A DNA stretch of 64,000 nt from Flavipsychrobacter sp. (GTDB lineage Bacteria > Bacteroidota > Bacteroidia > Chitinophagales > Chitinophagaceae). Below are positions 1 through 6,623 of the stretch, in pieces. The position numbers and the translations under genes were made by a program. Below the pieces are notes generated by a model. It made no database searches. It was not told the DNA's origin and saw only the letters and a program-made list of their open reading frames with translations. The stretch's first letter is position 1. Each line of letters begins with the position of its first letter. The stretch covers positions 55,483-119,482 of the forward strand of contig JAJNBJ010000014.1 in assembly GCA_021155965.1 (NCBI GenBank). Reading direction: 5' to 3'.

Positions 1-1
1 C

Positions 2-622
2 GAGCCTTTCTTCTTTTCTATATCAGGCGATAAGAACTCTAAAGAAACCTATGCGCGTGTAATGAAGTGGTTTGTGATATTGCTTACGCTGATGTTCCTG
101 AATGTGAACCTGTATATGGATATATGGAAGCACTTTGTAGGCAGGGAGTATCACCAGGCAATTGGTATAGTACCTGTCCTGATGTTATCATACATTTTCC
201 TGGGGATATATTACAACCTTACGGTTTGGTTTAAGCTGACGGATAAGACGCAATATGGCACTTACATAATGGTGATAGGGGCGATTGTGACCATTGTCTT
301 CAACTGGGCATTCATACCGGTATTAGGCTATTATGCCTGTGCCTGGGGTACGCTTTTGTGCTACGCGGTAATGATGGCGCTTTCGTACTACTGGGGACAG
401 AAATACTATCCTGTACCGTATGAACTGCCGCAGCTATTTAAGTACCTGGGGCTGATGCTGACGCTGTTCGGGATTTATTATGGGATTACATTGTTCAATT
501 CAAACATTATACTACACTTTGTTTTGGGGACAATATTGTTTGCAGCATACCTGTACTATGTATTTAGACAAGAGAAAAGCGACATCAAAGGCTTTCCGGT
601 TATTGGGAAGTATATCAGGTAG
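2..622 (+). CDS. polysaccharide flippase, C-terminal part (5' truncated by window)
   Basis: The frame is open to the left edge of the window, so only the last 206 residues are present; the first visible Met (position 62) is internal. The visible part begins with EPFFF and, about 14 residues later, ETYARVMKWFV, a signature I know from Bacteroidota oligosaccharide/O-antigen flippases (Wzx/MATE-like). It is followed by about six hydrophobic segments and a short basic tail. Family knowledge: these inner-membrane proteins move undecaprenyl-linked sugar units to the periplasm. The substrate cannot be judged from a C-terminal fragment. The next gene starts 16 nt after the stop and reads in the same direction. 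Confidence 0.8.
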   Translation, partial: EPFFFSISGDKNSKETYARVMKWFVILLTLMFLNVNLYMDIWKHFVGREYHQAIGIVPVLMLSYIFLGIYYNLTVWFKLTDKTQYGTYIMVIGAIVTIVFNWAFIPVLGYYACAWGTLLCYAVMMALSYYWGQKYYPVPYELPQLFKYLGLMLTLFGIYYGITLFNSNIILHFVLGTILFAAYLYYVFRQEKSDIKGFPVIGKYIR

Positions 623-638
623 TCCGACGGCAGAAAAA

Positions 639-1088
639 ATGAATATTATGTATCAGAGACTCCTGTTTTTCATACTATTGACTTTAGCGGCTTGTGCTTC
701 AGAATCTGAACACGAAAAGAATCAGAAGCGAGACATAAATCGAGCTGAACAAACGGAAGATGTTTCCTTGGCTAATGAGAGCTTTCGCGAGTTCTATAAA
801 ATATTTAGTTCTGATTCCGCCTATCAAGTATCTCATATTATTTTTCCATTGCTGGTCGAAACTTATGATATTGACAATGACGGGTTTATTAACTCAACAA
901 TGGATAGAAAAGAATGGGGGTATATGGATTTTGACCTAAAGAAGCCATATATTTTAAAAACCGAATCAGCAATAGACACAATAAAAATAAATATTCAAAT
1001 GGAGGAAACAGGTGTTTTTGTAGATTATCTTTTTACTACCGTGAATAAAACGTGGATGTTAGTTAAGGTAGTAGATAAGAGTACGTGA
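639..1088 (+). CDS. hypothetical lipoprotein
   Basis: This is a 149-residue protein with no family I recognise. The open frame extends upstream to 480 inside the flippase gene, but ATG 639 gives a clean lipoprotein signal: MNIMYQRLL, a hydrophobic core, then LTLAAC with the lipid-accepting Cys at residue 19. A charged Lys/Glu/Arg-rich linker (residues 20-45) precedes a compact domain. The domain contains DIDNDGF, which resembles a calcium-binding acidic loop but is not a full EF-hand. Base composition is more AT-rich than the neighbouring genes, suggesting accessory or recently acquired DNA. Probable location is the periplasmic or outer-membrane face. Confidence 0.65.
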   Translation: MNIMYQRLLFFILLTLAACASESEHEKNQKRDINRAEQTEDVSLANESFREFYKIFSSDSAYQVSHIIFPLLVETYDIDNDGFINSTMDRKEWGYMDFDLKKPYILKTESAIDTIKINIQMEETGVFVDYLFTTVNKTWMLVKVVDKST

Positions 1089-1126
1089 TGGAAACAAAAT
1101 GAGCTCATCGATTATAGCCTGTGGAT

Positions 1127-1248
1127 TTACAATCGGGTAGTCCTCTTCACCACGTACAAATTTACCACAAGAGACATGAGCAGGAACATAGCCACTAACT
1201 GGTGCAACTCTGCAAGTATCTCGAATGTGCCAAATTTTCCGGGAACTA
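1127..1248 (-). pseudogene. detached 3' fragment of a second ctaA (heme A synthase) copy
   Basis: Read on the minus strand, this stretch encodes the last ~40 residues of heme A synthase (VPGKFGTFEILAEL..., then LHQLVAMFLLMSLVVNLY) without frame disruption. It ends in its own tail VVKRTTRL and a TAA at 1127-1129. Positions 1141-1248 match 1998-2105 inside the intact ctaA, with 8 differences in 108 bases. Five of the eight fall at third codon positions, so the copies diverged while both were coding. There is no 5' part, so it is a remnant. The PIN toxin-antitoxin pair lies exactly between the two copies. Confidence 0.8.
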
Positions 1249-1256
1249 AGTTGAGC

Positions 1257-1673
1257 CTATTTTAAGGTCTGTTTGAAAGGATTTTTTACCCGGAGCTTAC
1301 CCTCTATCAGTAAACCGTCATGCAAATCTTCAGTATATAATTCATTACATTCACTTTCAAGCGATGTTGCAACAATAAGGCTATCCCAATAACTCAATCT
1401 GTACTTCATGGAAATATCGAAAGCTGATTTGATAGTGGATGTATAAATCTGCATAATATCGAATGCTGCCAGGAGGTTACCACCGTGTGCATAAGCCTCC
1501 TCTTTACTAAGTTTCAGCTTTTTCAGGCAAACATTTATATTTTCACTTACAACTTGTGTGCTGATGATATAACCTGAGTTGAACAAAGAAGCAACAAATT
1601 CCTTTCTTTTGTCATCATCAGTATAGAGGTAAAGGATAATATTGCTATCAATAAAAATCCGGTTATCGTTCAT
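1257..1673 (-). CDS. PIN-domain ribonuclease toxin (VapC-like)
   Basis: A 138-residue single PIN domain. The N-terminus has the hallmark FIDSNIILYLY with the first metal-binding Asp at residue 9. A mid-protein SENINV supplies the conserved Glu, and the C-terminal block SYWDSLIVATSLESECNELY followed by TEDLHDG supplies the remaining acidic residues. PIN toxins are Mg-dependent endoribonucleases that cleave tRNA, rRNA or mRNA. The ATG overlaps the end of the upstream antitoxin by 11 nt, typical of a translationally coupled type II module. The stop lies 9 nt from the ctaA remnant. All catalytic acids appear intact, so the toxin is probably active; its target is unknown. Confidence 0.82.
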   Translation of the reverse strand: MNDNRIFIDSNIILYLYTDDDKRKEFVASLFNSGYIISTQVVSENINVCLKKLKLSKEEAYAHGGNLLAAFDIMQIYTSTIKSAFDISMKYRLSYWDSLIVATSLESECNELYTEDLHDGLLIEGKLRVKNPFKQTLK

Positions 1674-1887
1674 TTATCTCGTCTCTGTTGAATTTAATAT
1701 CTGAAACGGGAAACCGGTACTTTGTATAATCAATGTGTGTGCCGCGTTTATTGATATTATTATCTTGCCTGGCTACAGTTTCTATGTGAAGGATTTTTTT
1801 AATTATATCCAGAATGGATTTTTTCTCCTCATTTCCAAGCAAAGGAAGATATTTTCTAATTTCTGTATCGAAAGTGTTGACAGCCAT
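1663..1887 (-). CDS. antitoxin of the PIN-domain module
   Basis: A 74-residue protein placed first in the two-gene minus-strand unit. It has an amphipathic helical N-terminal half (EIRKYLPLLGNEEKKSILDI) and a basic, aromatic tail (HIDYTKYRFPVSDIKF), the usual layout of antitoxins whose C-terminus wraps the toxin. No ribbon-helix-helix or AbrB motif is obvious, so assignment rests mainly on position and on the 11-nt overlap with the PIN gene. Such antitoxins usually also repress their own promoter. A -7-like element lies only 4 nt upstream of the ATG, suggesting a leaderless transcript. Confidence 0.7.
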   Translation of the reverse strand: MAVNTFDTEIRKYLPLLGNEEKKSILDIIKKILHIETVARQDNNINKRGTHIDYTKYRFPVSDIKFNRDEINER

Positions 1888-1891
1888 AATA

Positions 1892-1899
1892 CAAATTTA
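1892..1899 (-). promoter_or_regulatory. -7 element of the toxin-antitoxin operon
   Basis: On the minus strand the sequence reads TAAATTTG, a full match to the Bacteroidota -7 consensus TAnnTTTG, followed by 4 nt and the antitoxin ATG. No convincing TTG -33 element is at the usual 17-23 nt, so the call rests on the -7 alone. Confidence 0.45.
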
Positions 1900-1983
1900 C
1901 AAAATATTAATCAAAACAGCATCATATACGCATCGTCAAGCTACTTGCAGGCTATTTAATCTGTATTTCGGCCTATGTTTCAG

Positions 1984-3072
1984 TTAGTTGCCTGTTCGCC
2001 TCCTCACCACATACAAATTCACCACAAGCGACATTAGCAGGAACATAGCTACTAACTGGTGCAGCTCTGCAAGTATCTCGAATGTGCCAAATTTTCCGGG
2101 AACTATTGTGGGTGCAGATAGTACGGTTATGATGCCTAGTATAACCTGTGCAGCAACAAGCACTAATGGCCACCATTGTGTTTTGTTCAATGCGGAAGAA
2201 CTAAAATTCATGCTAGTACGCCTAGCAGAAATAAACCAGGATGCCAGTAATGCTAGCAACAAATAAGCAAGTCCGCGATGTATGAAATGTACATTTATTT
2301 TATCGCTCACCAGGCTGGCTGTTGAGAGGTTGTCCGGGATGAGCATACCATTTATTGTTGGCCAGGTTGGGGCGCTCATGGCGGCTTTTAACCCTGCCAT
2401 AAATGCGCCGTAGGTAAGCTGTACGAACAATAATAGGATAATTACAATCGTATAGTTATACAGTTTATTATTGGCAATTCTTTTTTCTTCGGGTATCAAT
2501 AATTGCAATGCAAACCACAAGGTGTAACATGCCAATATCATAGCGGCAACAAAGTGGAGCGAGAGTTTTATATGATCTACATACAGGTTACTGTCGTTCA
2601 GGCCGCTGGCTACCATTATCCAACCTATCAACCCTTGCAAACCGCCAAGCAGGAACAGGACAATGAAAGGTTTTACCATTCGCTTGTCAAAATAGCCCCT
2701 GACGAGAAAGAAAATAAACCCGATGGCGAAAACAATGCCCAGCATGCGCGCCCAGAACCTGTGCAGCCACTCCCAGAAAAAGATGAATTTGAAGTCGGAA
2801 AGCGTATAATCACTGTTCAGGTATTTGAACTGACCAATGCGCTTATAACCTTCGAAGGCTTCATTCCATTGATCATCATTCAATGGTGGGAGGATACCGA
2901 AAATGGGGTTCCATTTTGTGATGGATAAACCCGAACCGGTGAGCCGGGTAACTCCCCCTAGTAACGTCTGGATGATGATCATGATAACGCCGGCTACCAG
3001 CCACCATGCCACCGCCCTGCTTTTCTTATTGTCCAAGATTTGAAAATATTGGGCAAAAGTATCAATAACCAC
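1984..3072 (-). CDS. ctaA: heme A synthase (COX15/CtaA)
   Basis: This 362-residue polytopic membrane protein oxidises the C8 methyl of heme O to a formyl group, giving heme A for cytochrome oxidase. Recognisable blocks are LGGVTRLTGSGLSITKW near residue 38, FFWEWLHRFWARMLG near residue 100 with the first heme/substrate His, SLHFVAAMILA in the middle, INVHFIHRGLAYL in the third quarter, and AELHQLVAMFLLM near the end. About eight transmembrane helices fit the family. Start choice is uncertain: a TAnnTTTG-like element (3054-3061) lies inside the first seven codons of the longest frame, so initiation may be at TTG 3036. The last 108 bases are duplicated beyond the toxin-antitoxin pair. Confidence 0.93.
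   Translation of the reverse strand: MVIDTFAQYFQILDNKKSRAVAWWLVAGVIMIIIQTLLGGVTRLTGSGLSITKWNPIFGILPPLNDDQWNEAFEGYKRIGQFKYLNSDYTLSDFKFIFFWEWLHRFWARMLGIVFAIGFIFFLVRGYFDKRMVKPFIVLFLLGGLQGLIGWIMVASGLNDSNLYVDHIKLSLHFVAAMILACYTLWFALQLLIPEEKRIANNKLYNYTIVIILLLFVQLTYGAFMAGLKAAMSAPTWPTINGMLIPDNLSTASLVSDKINVHFIHRGLAYLLLALLASWFISARRTSMNFSSSALNKTQWWPLVLVAAQVILGIITVLSAPTIVPGKFGTFEILAELHQLVAMFLLMSLVVNLYVVRRRTGN
1998..2105. repeat. direct repeat copy inside the ctaA 3' end
   Basis: This is the intact-gene copy of the 108-bp direct repeat shared with 1141-1248 (100 of 108 positions identical; the last 41 bases identical). The two copies are 857 bp apart and enclose the PIN module. This copy ends in tail RRRTGN, whereas the detached copy ends in KRTTRL. 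Confidence 0.85.
3054..3061 (-). promoter_or_regulatory. possible ctaA -7 element inside the annotated 5' end
   Basis: The minus strand reads TACTTTTG here, with a TTG 23 nt upstream. If used, transcription would start inside the longest reading frame and the true ctaA start would lie further in, for example TTG 3036. Confidence 0.3.
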
Positions 3073-3472
3073 TCAACTATAATTCAAGCTATTGTCATAA
3101 AAACTGTTCGAATATCAATAAAATAATATAATATTTTCTACATAATTATATCCGCCTGACAATAAATTTGTGGAAATAATTCCCCATTGTATTCCCCACA
3201 TCTTGTGCAGGTTATATATTTTTGGTAACTACATAAAATAATTGTAGCTTTATCTCGGAGACAGAAATTTTGTTAAAAAAGCCCGTAATTACTTATAGTA
3301 AAGGGTTTTAACGAATTGTTCAATAATTATAAAAAACATCCGCTATTAATTTTTCACACTTTTTATGATAAACAGGGTTTATGGTCTGATTGTTGATGCA
3401 CTTTCTGCCAGTAACCCACACTTAGAAACCTGGGAAACTAAATAATATTCATCACTATCATTTATAATTCAT
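3073..3472. other. 400-bp AT-rich divergent intergenic region
   Basis: The region separates ctaA (leftward) from the HU gene (rightward). It is very AT-rich and holds no ORF. TTTG at 3221-3224, a 20-nt spacer and TAGCTTTA at 3245-3252 form the best rightward promoter candidate (7 of 8 at the -7), about 220 nt before the HU start. A TAAATTTG at 3163-3170 lacks a -33. No DnaA-box cluster was seen. Confidence 0.4.
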
Positions 3473-3796
3473 ATGAGAAAAGCAGACATCGTAGGGACTA
3501 TCGCCGAAAAAACGGGTATTCCTAAAGTGGACATCCTTGTTGCACTGGAAACATTTTTTAAAGAAGTGAAAACTTCATTGATCGAAGGCGAACCTGTTTA
3601 TGTACGGGGCTTCGGCAGCTTTATTTTGAAGAAAAGGGCTGCTAAAATTGGTCGTAACATAAAAAAGAATGTAGCCGTAGAAATACCGGAGCATTTTATC
3701 CCGGCGTTCAAACCAGCTAAAGAATTCGTGCAGGCCGTAAAGGAGTCGAAGCATGAGCTGGTAGAGCATAAGGAGGTTGATATAGCTGAAAACTAA
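3473..3796 (+). CDS. HU/IHF-family DNA-binding protein
   Basis: A 107-residue nucleoid protein. The N-terminal helices (MRKADIVGTIAEKTGIP) are followed by VYVRGFGSFILKKRAAKIGR, which contains the family signature GFGSF-x-x-x-x-R-x-x-R-x-G-R-N. The usual DNA-bending arm with its Pro-tipped loop follows (VEIPEHFIPAFKPAKEF). A lysine/glutamate-rich tail of about 15 residues extends beyond the core; such tails are common in Bacteroidota HU proteins. It bends and packages DNA as a dimer. It is the first gene of a rightward block leading to RNase G, separated from the next gene by a fresh -7 element. Confidence 0.93.
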   Translation: MRKADIVGTIAEKTGIPKVDILVALETFFKEVKTSLIEGEPVYVRGFGSFILKKRAAKIGRNIKKNVAVEIPEHFIPAFKPAKEFVQAVKESKHELVEHKEVDIAEN

Positions 3797-3814
3797 TGCT
3801 ACCAGTGATTTCCT

Positions 3815-3822
3815 TACCTTTG
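3815..3822 (+). promoter_or_regulatory. -7 element upstream of the TPR gene
   Basis: TACCTTTG followed by CA is a perfect TAnnTTTG match, 19 nt before the proposed TTG start. There is no TTG -33 at the right spacing. Confidence 0.5.
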
Positions 3823-3841
3823 CAGCGAAAAATCTGATTCT

Positions 3842-4705
3842 TTGCGGGGAGGACATTATATAGCAATAGCAGTTGCAATAGGTTTAATCGCTCTTTTATA
3901 CTGGGGAGGCAATACATTGCCGCCGGATAAAAAGCCGGTTGCAGAGATGCAGCGGCCTAATTCTGGTGGTACTGTGTCCCAGGGTCCTAACACTATGAGA
4001 CCTGCCTCTTTCGATTCAATATTGGCCGCATCCAAAGCGGAATTGCCACAGGCAGCCGCAGATTCGGTAAAGATGATCGAGAGTGAACTTACAGCCATAC
4101 GTGATTCGTCGCGTATGGCTGTTGTTTTTGAGCGCCTGTCTAAAGTGTGGGAGCGGCAGAAAAAATATCATGTAGCAGCTTTTTATAATGCGAAAGGAGC
4201 TAAATTGGAAAATTCGGAAAAAAAGCTCACCTTTGCAGGCCAATTTTATTTGCAGCTGATGGAAAATGAGCCATCGCCATCGGTGCAGATGTGGGATGCG
4301 GGAGAAGCGATCAGTTGCCTGGAACAGTCACTAAAGATCAATCCGAATAACGAAGAAGCAAAACTTGCATTAGCTACGGTATACGTAGAGGGTACAAGTG
4401 AGACGATGAAGGGAGTGCAGATGCTGTTGGCCATCACCCGTGAAAAACCTGATGATATACCGGCAAACCTGTTGTTAGGCAGGATGTCGATACAATCGGG
4501 GCAGTTTGATAAAGCAATAGGCCGCTTTGAAACTGTATTGAAGAAAGAGCCTGAGAATAAAGAAGCGCTTTATTTCCTGGCGCAGGCTTACGAAGGAAAA
4601 GGAGACAAAAAGAAGGCAATAGAATTGCTGGAGAAATGTAAACAGGTAGTGAACAACCCTGAATTCAGCAAGGATATTGACCAACATATAAATTCATTAA
4701 AGTAA
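3842..4705 (+). CDS. TPR-repeat protein with N-terminal membrane anchor
   Basis: The protein is 287 residues from a TTG start; no ATG lies in the first 60 codons before the membrane segment, and the -7 element 19 nt upstream supports this start. Residues 4-22 (HYIAIAVAIGLIALLYWGG) form a transmembrane anchor. A Pro/Ser-rich linker follows, then about four tetratricopeptide units between residues 95 and 280 (for example DKAIGRFETVLKKEPENKEA and KKAIELLEKCKQV). TPR proteins are interaction scaffolds; no enzymatic motif is present. The position between HU and RNase G is a gene order I recall from other Bacteroidota, but the function is unknown. Confidence 0.8.
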   Translation: MRGGHYIAIAVAIGLIALLYWGGNTLPPDKKPVAEMQRPNSGGTVSQGPNTMRPASFDSILAASKAELPQAAADSVKMIESELTAIRDSSRMAVVFERLSKVWERQKKYHVAAFYNAKGAKLENSEKKLTFAGQFYLQLMENEPSPSVQMWDAGEAISCLEQSLKINPNNEEAKLALATVYVEGTSETMKGVQMLLAITREKPDDIPANLLLGRMSIQSGQFDKAIGRFETVLKKEPENKEALYFLAQAYEGKGDKKKAIELLEKCKQVVNNPEFSKDIDQHINSLK

Positions 4706-4726
4706 CGTTTAAAAACAACTCAAGTT

Positions 4727-4819
4727 ATGCCTTGTGGTAAGAAAAGAAAAAGACATAAGATAGCCACTCACAAACGCAAAAAGCGCCTGAGGAAGAATCG
4801 TCATAAGAAGAACAAATAG
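4727..4819 (+). CDS. 30-residue very basic ribosomal-type small protein
   Basis: ATG 4727 opens a 30-codon frame with 17 Lys/Arg and three His: MPCGKKRKRHKIATHKRKKR and a ten-residue tail ending RHKKNK. This composition and length fit a small ribosomal protein. I recall near-identical short ORFs in many Bacteroidota, and the closest named family I can suggest is the AURKAIP1/COX24-like (bS22) group, without certainty. It lies 21 nt after the TPR gene and 163 nt before the RNase G gene, a context that fits rRNA or ribosome biology. Being under 60 codons it is easily missed by gene finders. Confidence 0.75.
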   Translation: MPCGKKRKRHKIATHKRKKRLRKNRHKKNK

Positions 4820-4860
4820 GCTATCTTAACCACTGCCTCCTGATCTAATTTTGCCTAATT

Positions 4861-4916
4861 CCGCACATCTGTGCCTGTGGTATGCAGGTAAAGGTGTGCG
4901 GGCCTGTTATTACAGC
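4861..4916 (+). promoter_or_regulatory. structured leader upstream of the RNase G gene
   Basis: The 163-nt gap before rng holds nested inverted repeats. CCGCACA (4861-4867) pairs with TGTGCGG (4895-4901) and encloses CCTG (4874-4877) pairing with CAGG (4885-4888). CTGT/ACAG follows directly. In E. coli the rne 5' leader folds and mediates autoregulation by RNase E; whether this leader does the same is inference. Confidence 0.35.
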
Positions 4917-4982
4917 CTAAAACCCGTACTATAAGTGTGTGTGGGAGGTGATATGCATAGCCAGAGCTGAACTGGTAAAAGA

Positions 4983-6542
4983 ATGAACAAAGAACTGATT
5001 ATTAATTCGGCACCGGAAGGTGTTGAAATAGCTTTACTGGAAGATAAAAAACTGGTAGAGCTGCACTACGGCAGAGGGCAGGACCAATTTGCCGTGGGCG
5101 ACCTTTACCTCGGTAAGGTAAAGAAACTGATGCCCGGCCTGAATGCAGTATTCGTGGATGTGGGTTATGAGAAAGACGCTTTCCTGCATTATACAGACTT
5201 GAGCCCTTATATACGGTCGCTCGTAAAATTTACGAGACAGTCGGTAGAAGGTAACCCTGCCTGGGGCGAGGATATGGGCAAGTTCAAGAACGAGGGGGAG
5301 ATACTGAAGACCGGCAAGATAACCGAAGTTTTCAATGGCAAGCCTGAAATAATTGTACAAGTACTGAAAGAGCCCATTTCCTCCAAAGGGCCACGCCTGA
5401 GCTGCGAGGTATCGCTGCCGGGGCGTTTTGTAGTTGTTACCCCTTTCAATGATGTAGTAGCCATCTCCCGCAAGATACATTCTGCAGAGGAGCGCAAGCG
5501 CCTGCAGAAGATAGTAGAAAGCGTGAAGCCGAAGAATTTTGGCGTAATAGTGCGCACTGCCGCTGAAGGCAAAAGCACAAACGAGCTGCATACAGACATA
5601 CTGGAACTGGAGAAAACGTGGAAGACGCTGCAGAAAAACCTGAAGGGTGCCAAAGCGCCACAAATGGTGCTTAGCGAACAGGATAAAACAACATCCATCA
5701 TTCGTGACCTGTTGAGTGACAGTTTCCAGAAAGTAGTGGTGAACGACAAAAAATTACTGGCGGAGACCAAGGAGTATATTTCGCGCATATCGCCGGAGCA
5801 GGCGGATATTGTGACCATGCACAGCAACGGGCAGGCAATATTCGATACGTATGGCGTATCGAAGCAGGTGAAGGCTTCTTTCGGGAAGACAGTGAACCTG
5901 AACAGTGGTGCCTACCTGATCATTGAGCATACGGAAGCATTACATGTAATAGATGTGAACAGTGGTACCCGCAGCGGAGACGTAGGGCAAGAGCAGAATG
6001 CCCTTGCAACTAACCTGGAAGCTGCACAGGAAGTAGTGCGCCAAATGCGCCTGCGCGACCTGGGTGGTATCATTATCGTTGACTTTATAGATATGAAGTT
6101 GCCGGAGAACAGGAAGAAGCTGTATGAGGCAATGGAAGAGCTGATGGTAACCGACAGGGCAAGGCATACTATACTGCCTGTATCCAAATTCGGGCTGATG
6201 CAGATAACGCGTCAGCGCCTGCGGCCGGAGCTGAATATTTCTATTACAGAGGCTTGTCCTACATGTAAAGGTACCGGCAAGATAGGGCCATCAATGCTGC
6301 TTGGTGATGATATTGAGAAAGACCTGAAATACCTTGTGACACAAGGCCACCAGAAACTGAAGCTGCACGTGAACCCGATAGTGGAAGGCTACCTGACCAA
6401 GGGATCTTTCCTGAAACCATCTATAGCGAAGAAATGGGAAAAACTGCACAAAGTGAGGTTAAGAGTAATTGGAGATAATAACTCGCCACTAACTGAGTAT
6501 AACTTCTATGATGCGCATACGGATGACTTAATTAAGTTGTAA
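4983..6542 (+). CDS. rng: ribonuclease G/E family endoribonuclease
   Basis: A 519-residue Rne/Rng-type single-strand endonuclease acting in rRNA maturation and mRNA decay. Domains in order: an S1 RNA-binding region near residues 35-115 (GDLYLGKVKKLMPGLNAVFV), a 5'-sensor/RNase H-like region, and the DNase I-like catalytic part. The catalytic part has the metal-binding Asp residues in HVIDVNSGTR (about 323) and IIIVDFIDMK (about 366). The zinc-link CPTCKGTGK lies near residue 425. Length fits RNase G rather than RNase E; the long degradosome scaffold is absent. It ends in a strong hairpin terminator shared with the convergent priA. Confidence 0.93.
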   Translation: MNKELIINSAPEGVEIALLEDKKLVELHYGRGQDQFAVGDLYLGKVKKLMPGLNAVFVDVGYEKDAFLHYTDLSPYIRSLVKFTRQSVEGNPAWGEDMGKFKNEGEILKTGKITEVFNGKPEIIVQVLKEPISSKGPRLSCEVSLPGRFVVVTPFNDVVAISRKIHSAEERKRLQKIVESVKPKNFGVIVRTAAEGKSTNELHTDILELEKTWKTLQKNLKGAKAPQMVLSEQDKTTSIIRDLLSDSFQKVVVNDKKLLAETKEYISRISPEQADIVTMHSNGQAIFDTYGVSKQVKASFGKTVNLNSGAYLIIEHTEALHVIDVNSGTRSGDVGQEQNALATNLEAAQEVVRQMRLRDLGGIIIVDFIDMKLPENRKKLYEAMEELMVTDRARHTILPVSKFGLMQITRQRLRPELNISITEACPTCKGTGKIGPSMLLGDDIEKDLKYLVTQGHQKLKLHVNPIVEGYLTKGSFLKPSIAKKWEKLHKVRLRVIGDNNSPLTEYNFYDAHTDDLIKL

Positions 6543-6597
6543 GTTGATTTGTTGATAGGTTGAAAAGCTGATAAGTCGTTTTGAAGAAAAATATTTG

Positions 6598-6622
6598 CCG
6601 GGCTTTTATGCCCGGTTTTTTT
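6598..6622. terminator. terminator between rng and priA
   Basis: Stem CCGGGC (6598-6603) and GCCCGG (6610-6615) with a 6-nt loop is followed by seven T. It sits directly between two convergent genes and serves rng. Confidence 0.85.
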
Positions 6623-6623
6623 G

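Noticed and set aside
1257..1995. Insertion sequence between the ctaA ends
   Set aside because: The interval codes only for the PIN toxin and antitoxin; no transposase and no terminal inverted repeats are present.
3073..3472. Replication origin
   Set aside because: AT-rich and next to an HU gene, but there are no DnaA-box clusters and neither dnaA nor dnaN is nearby.
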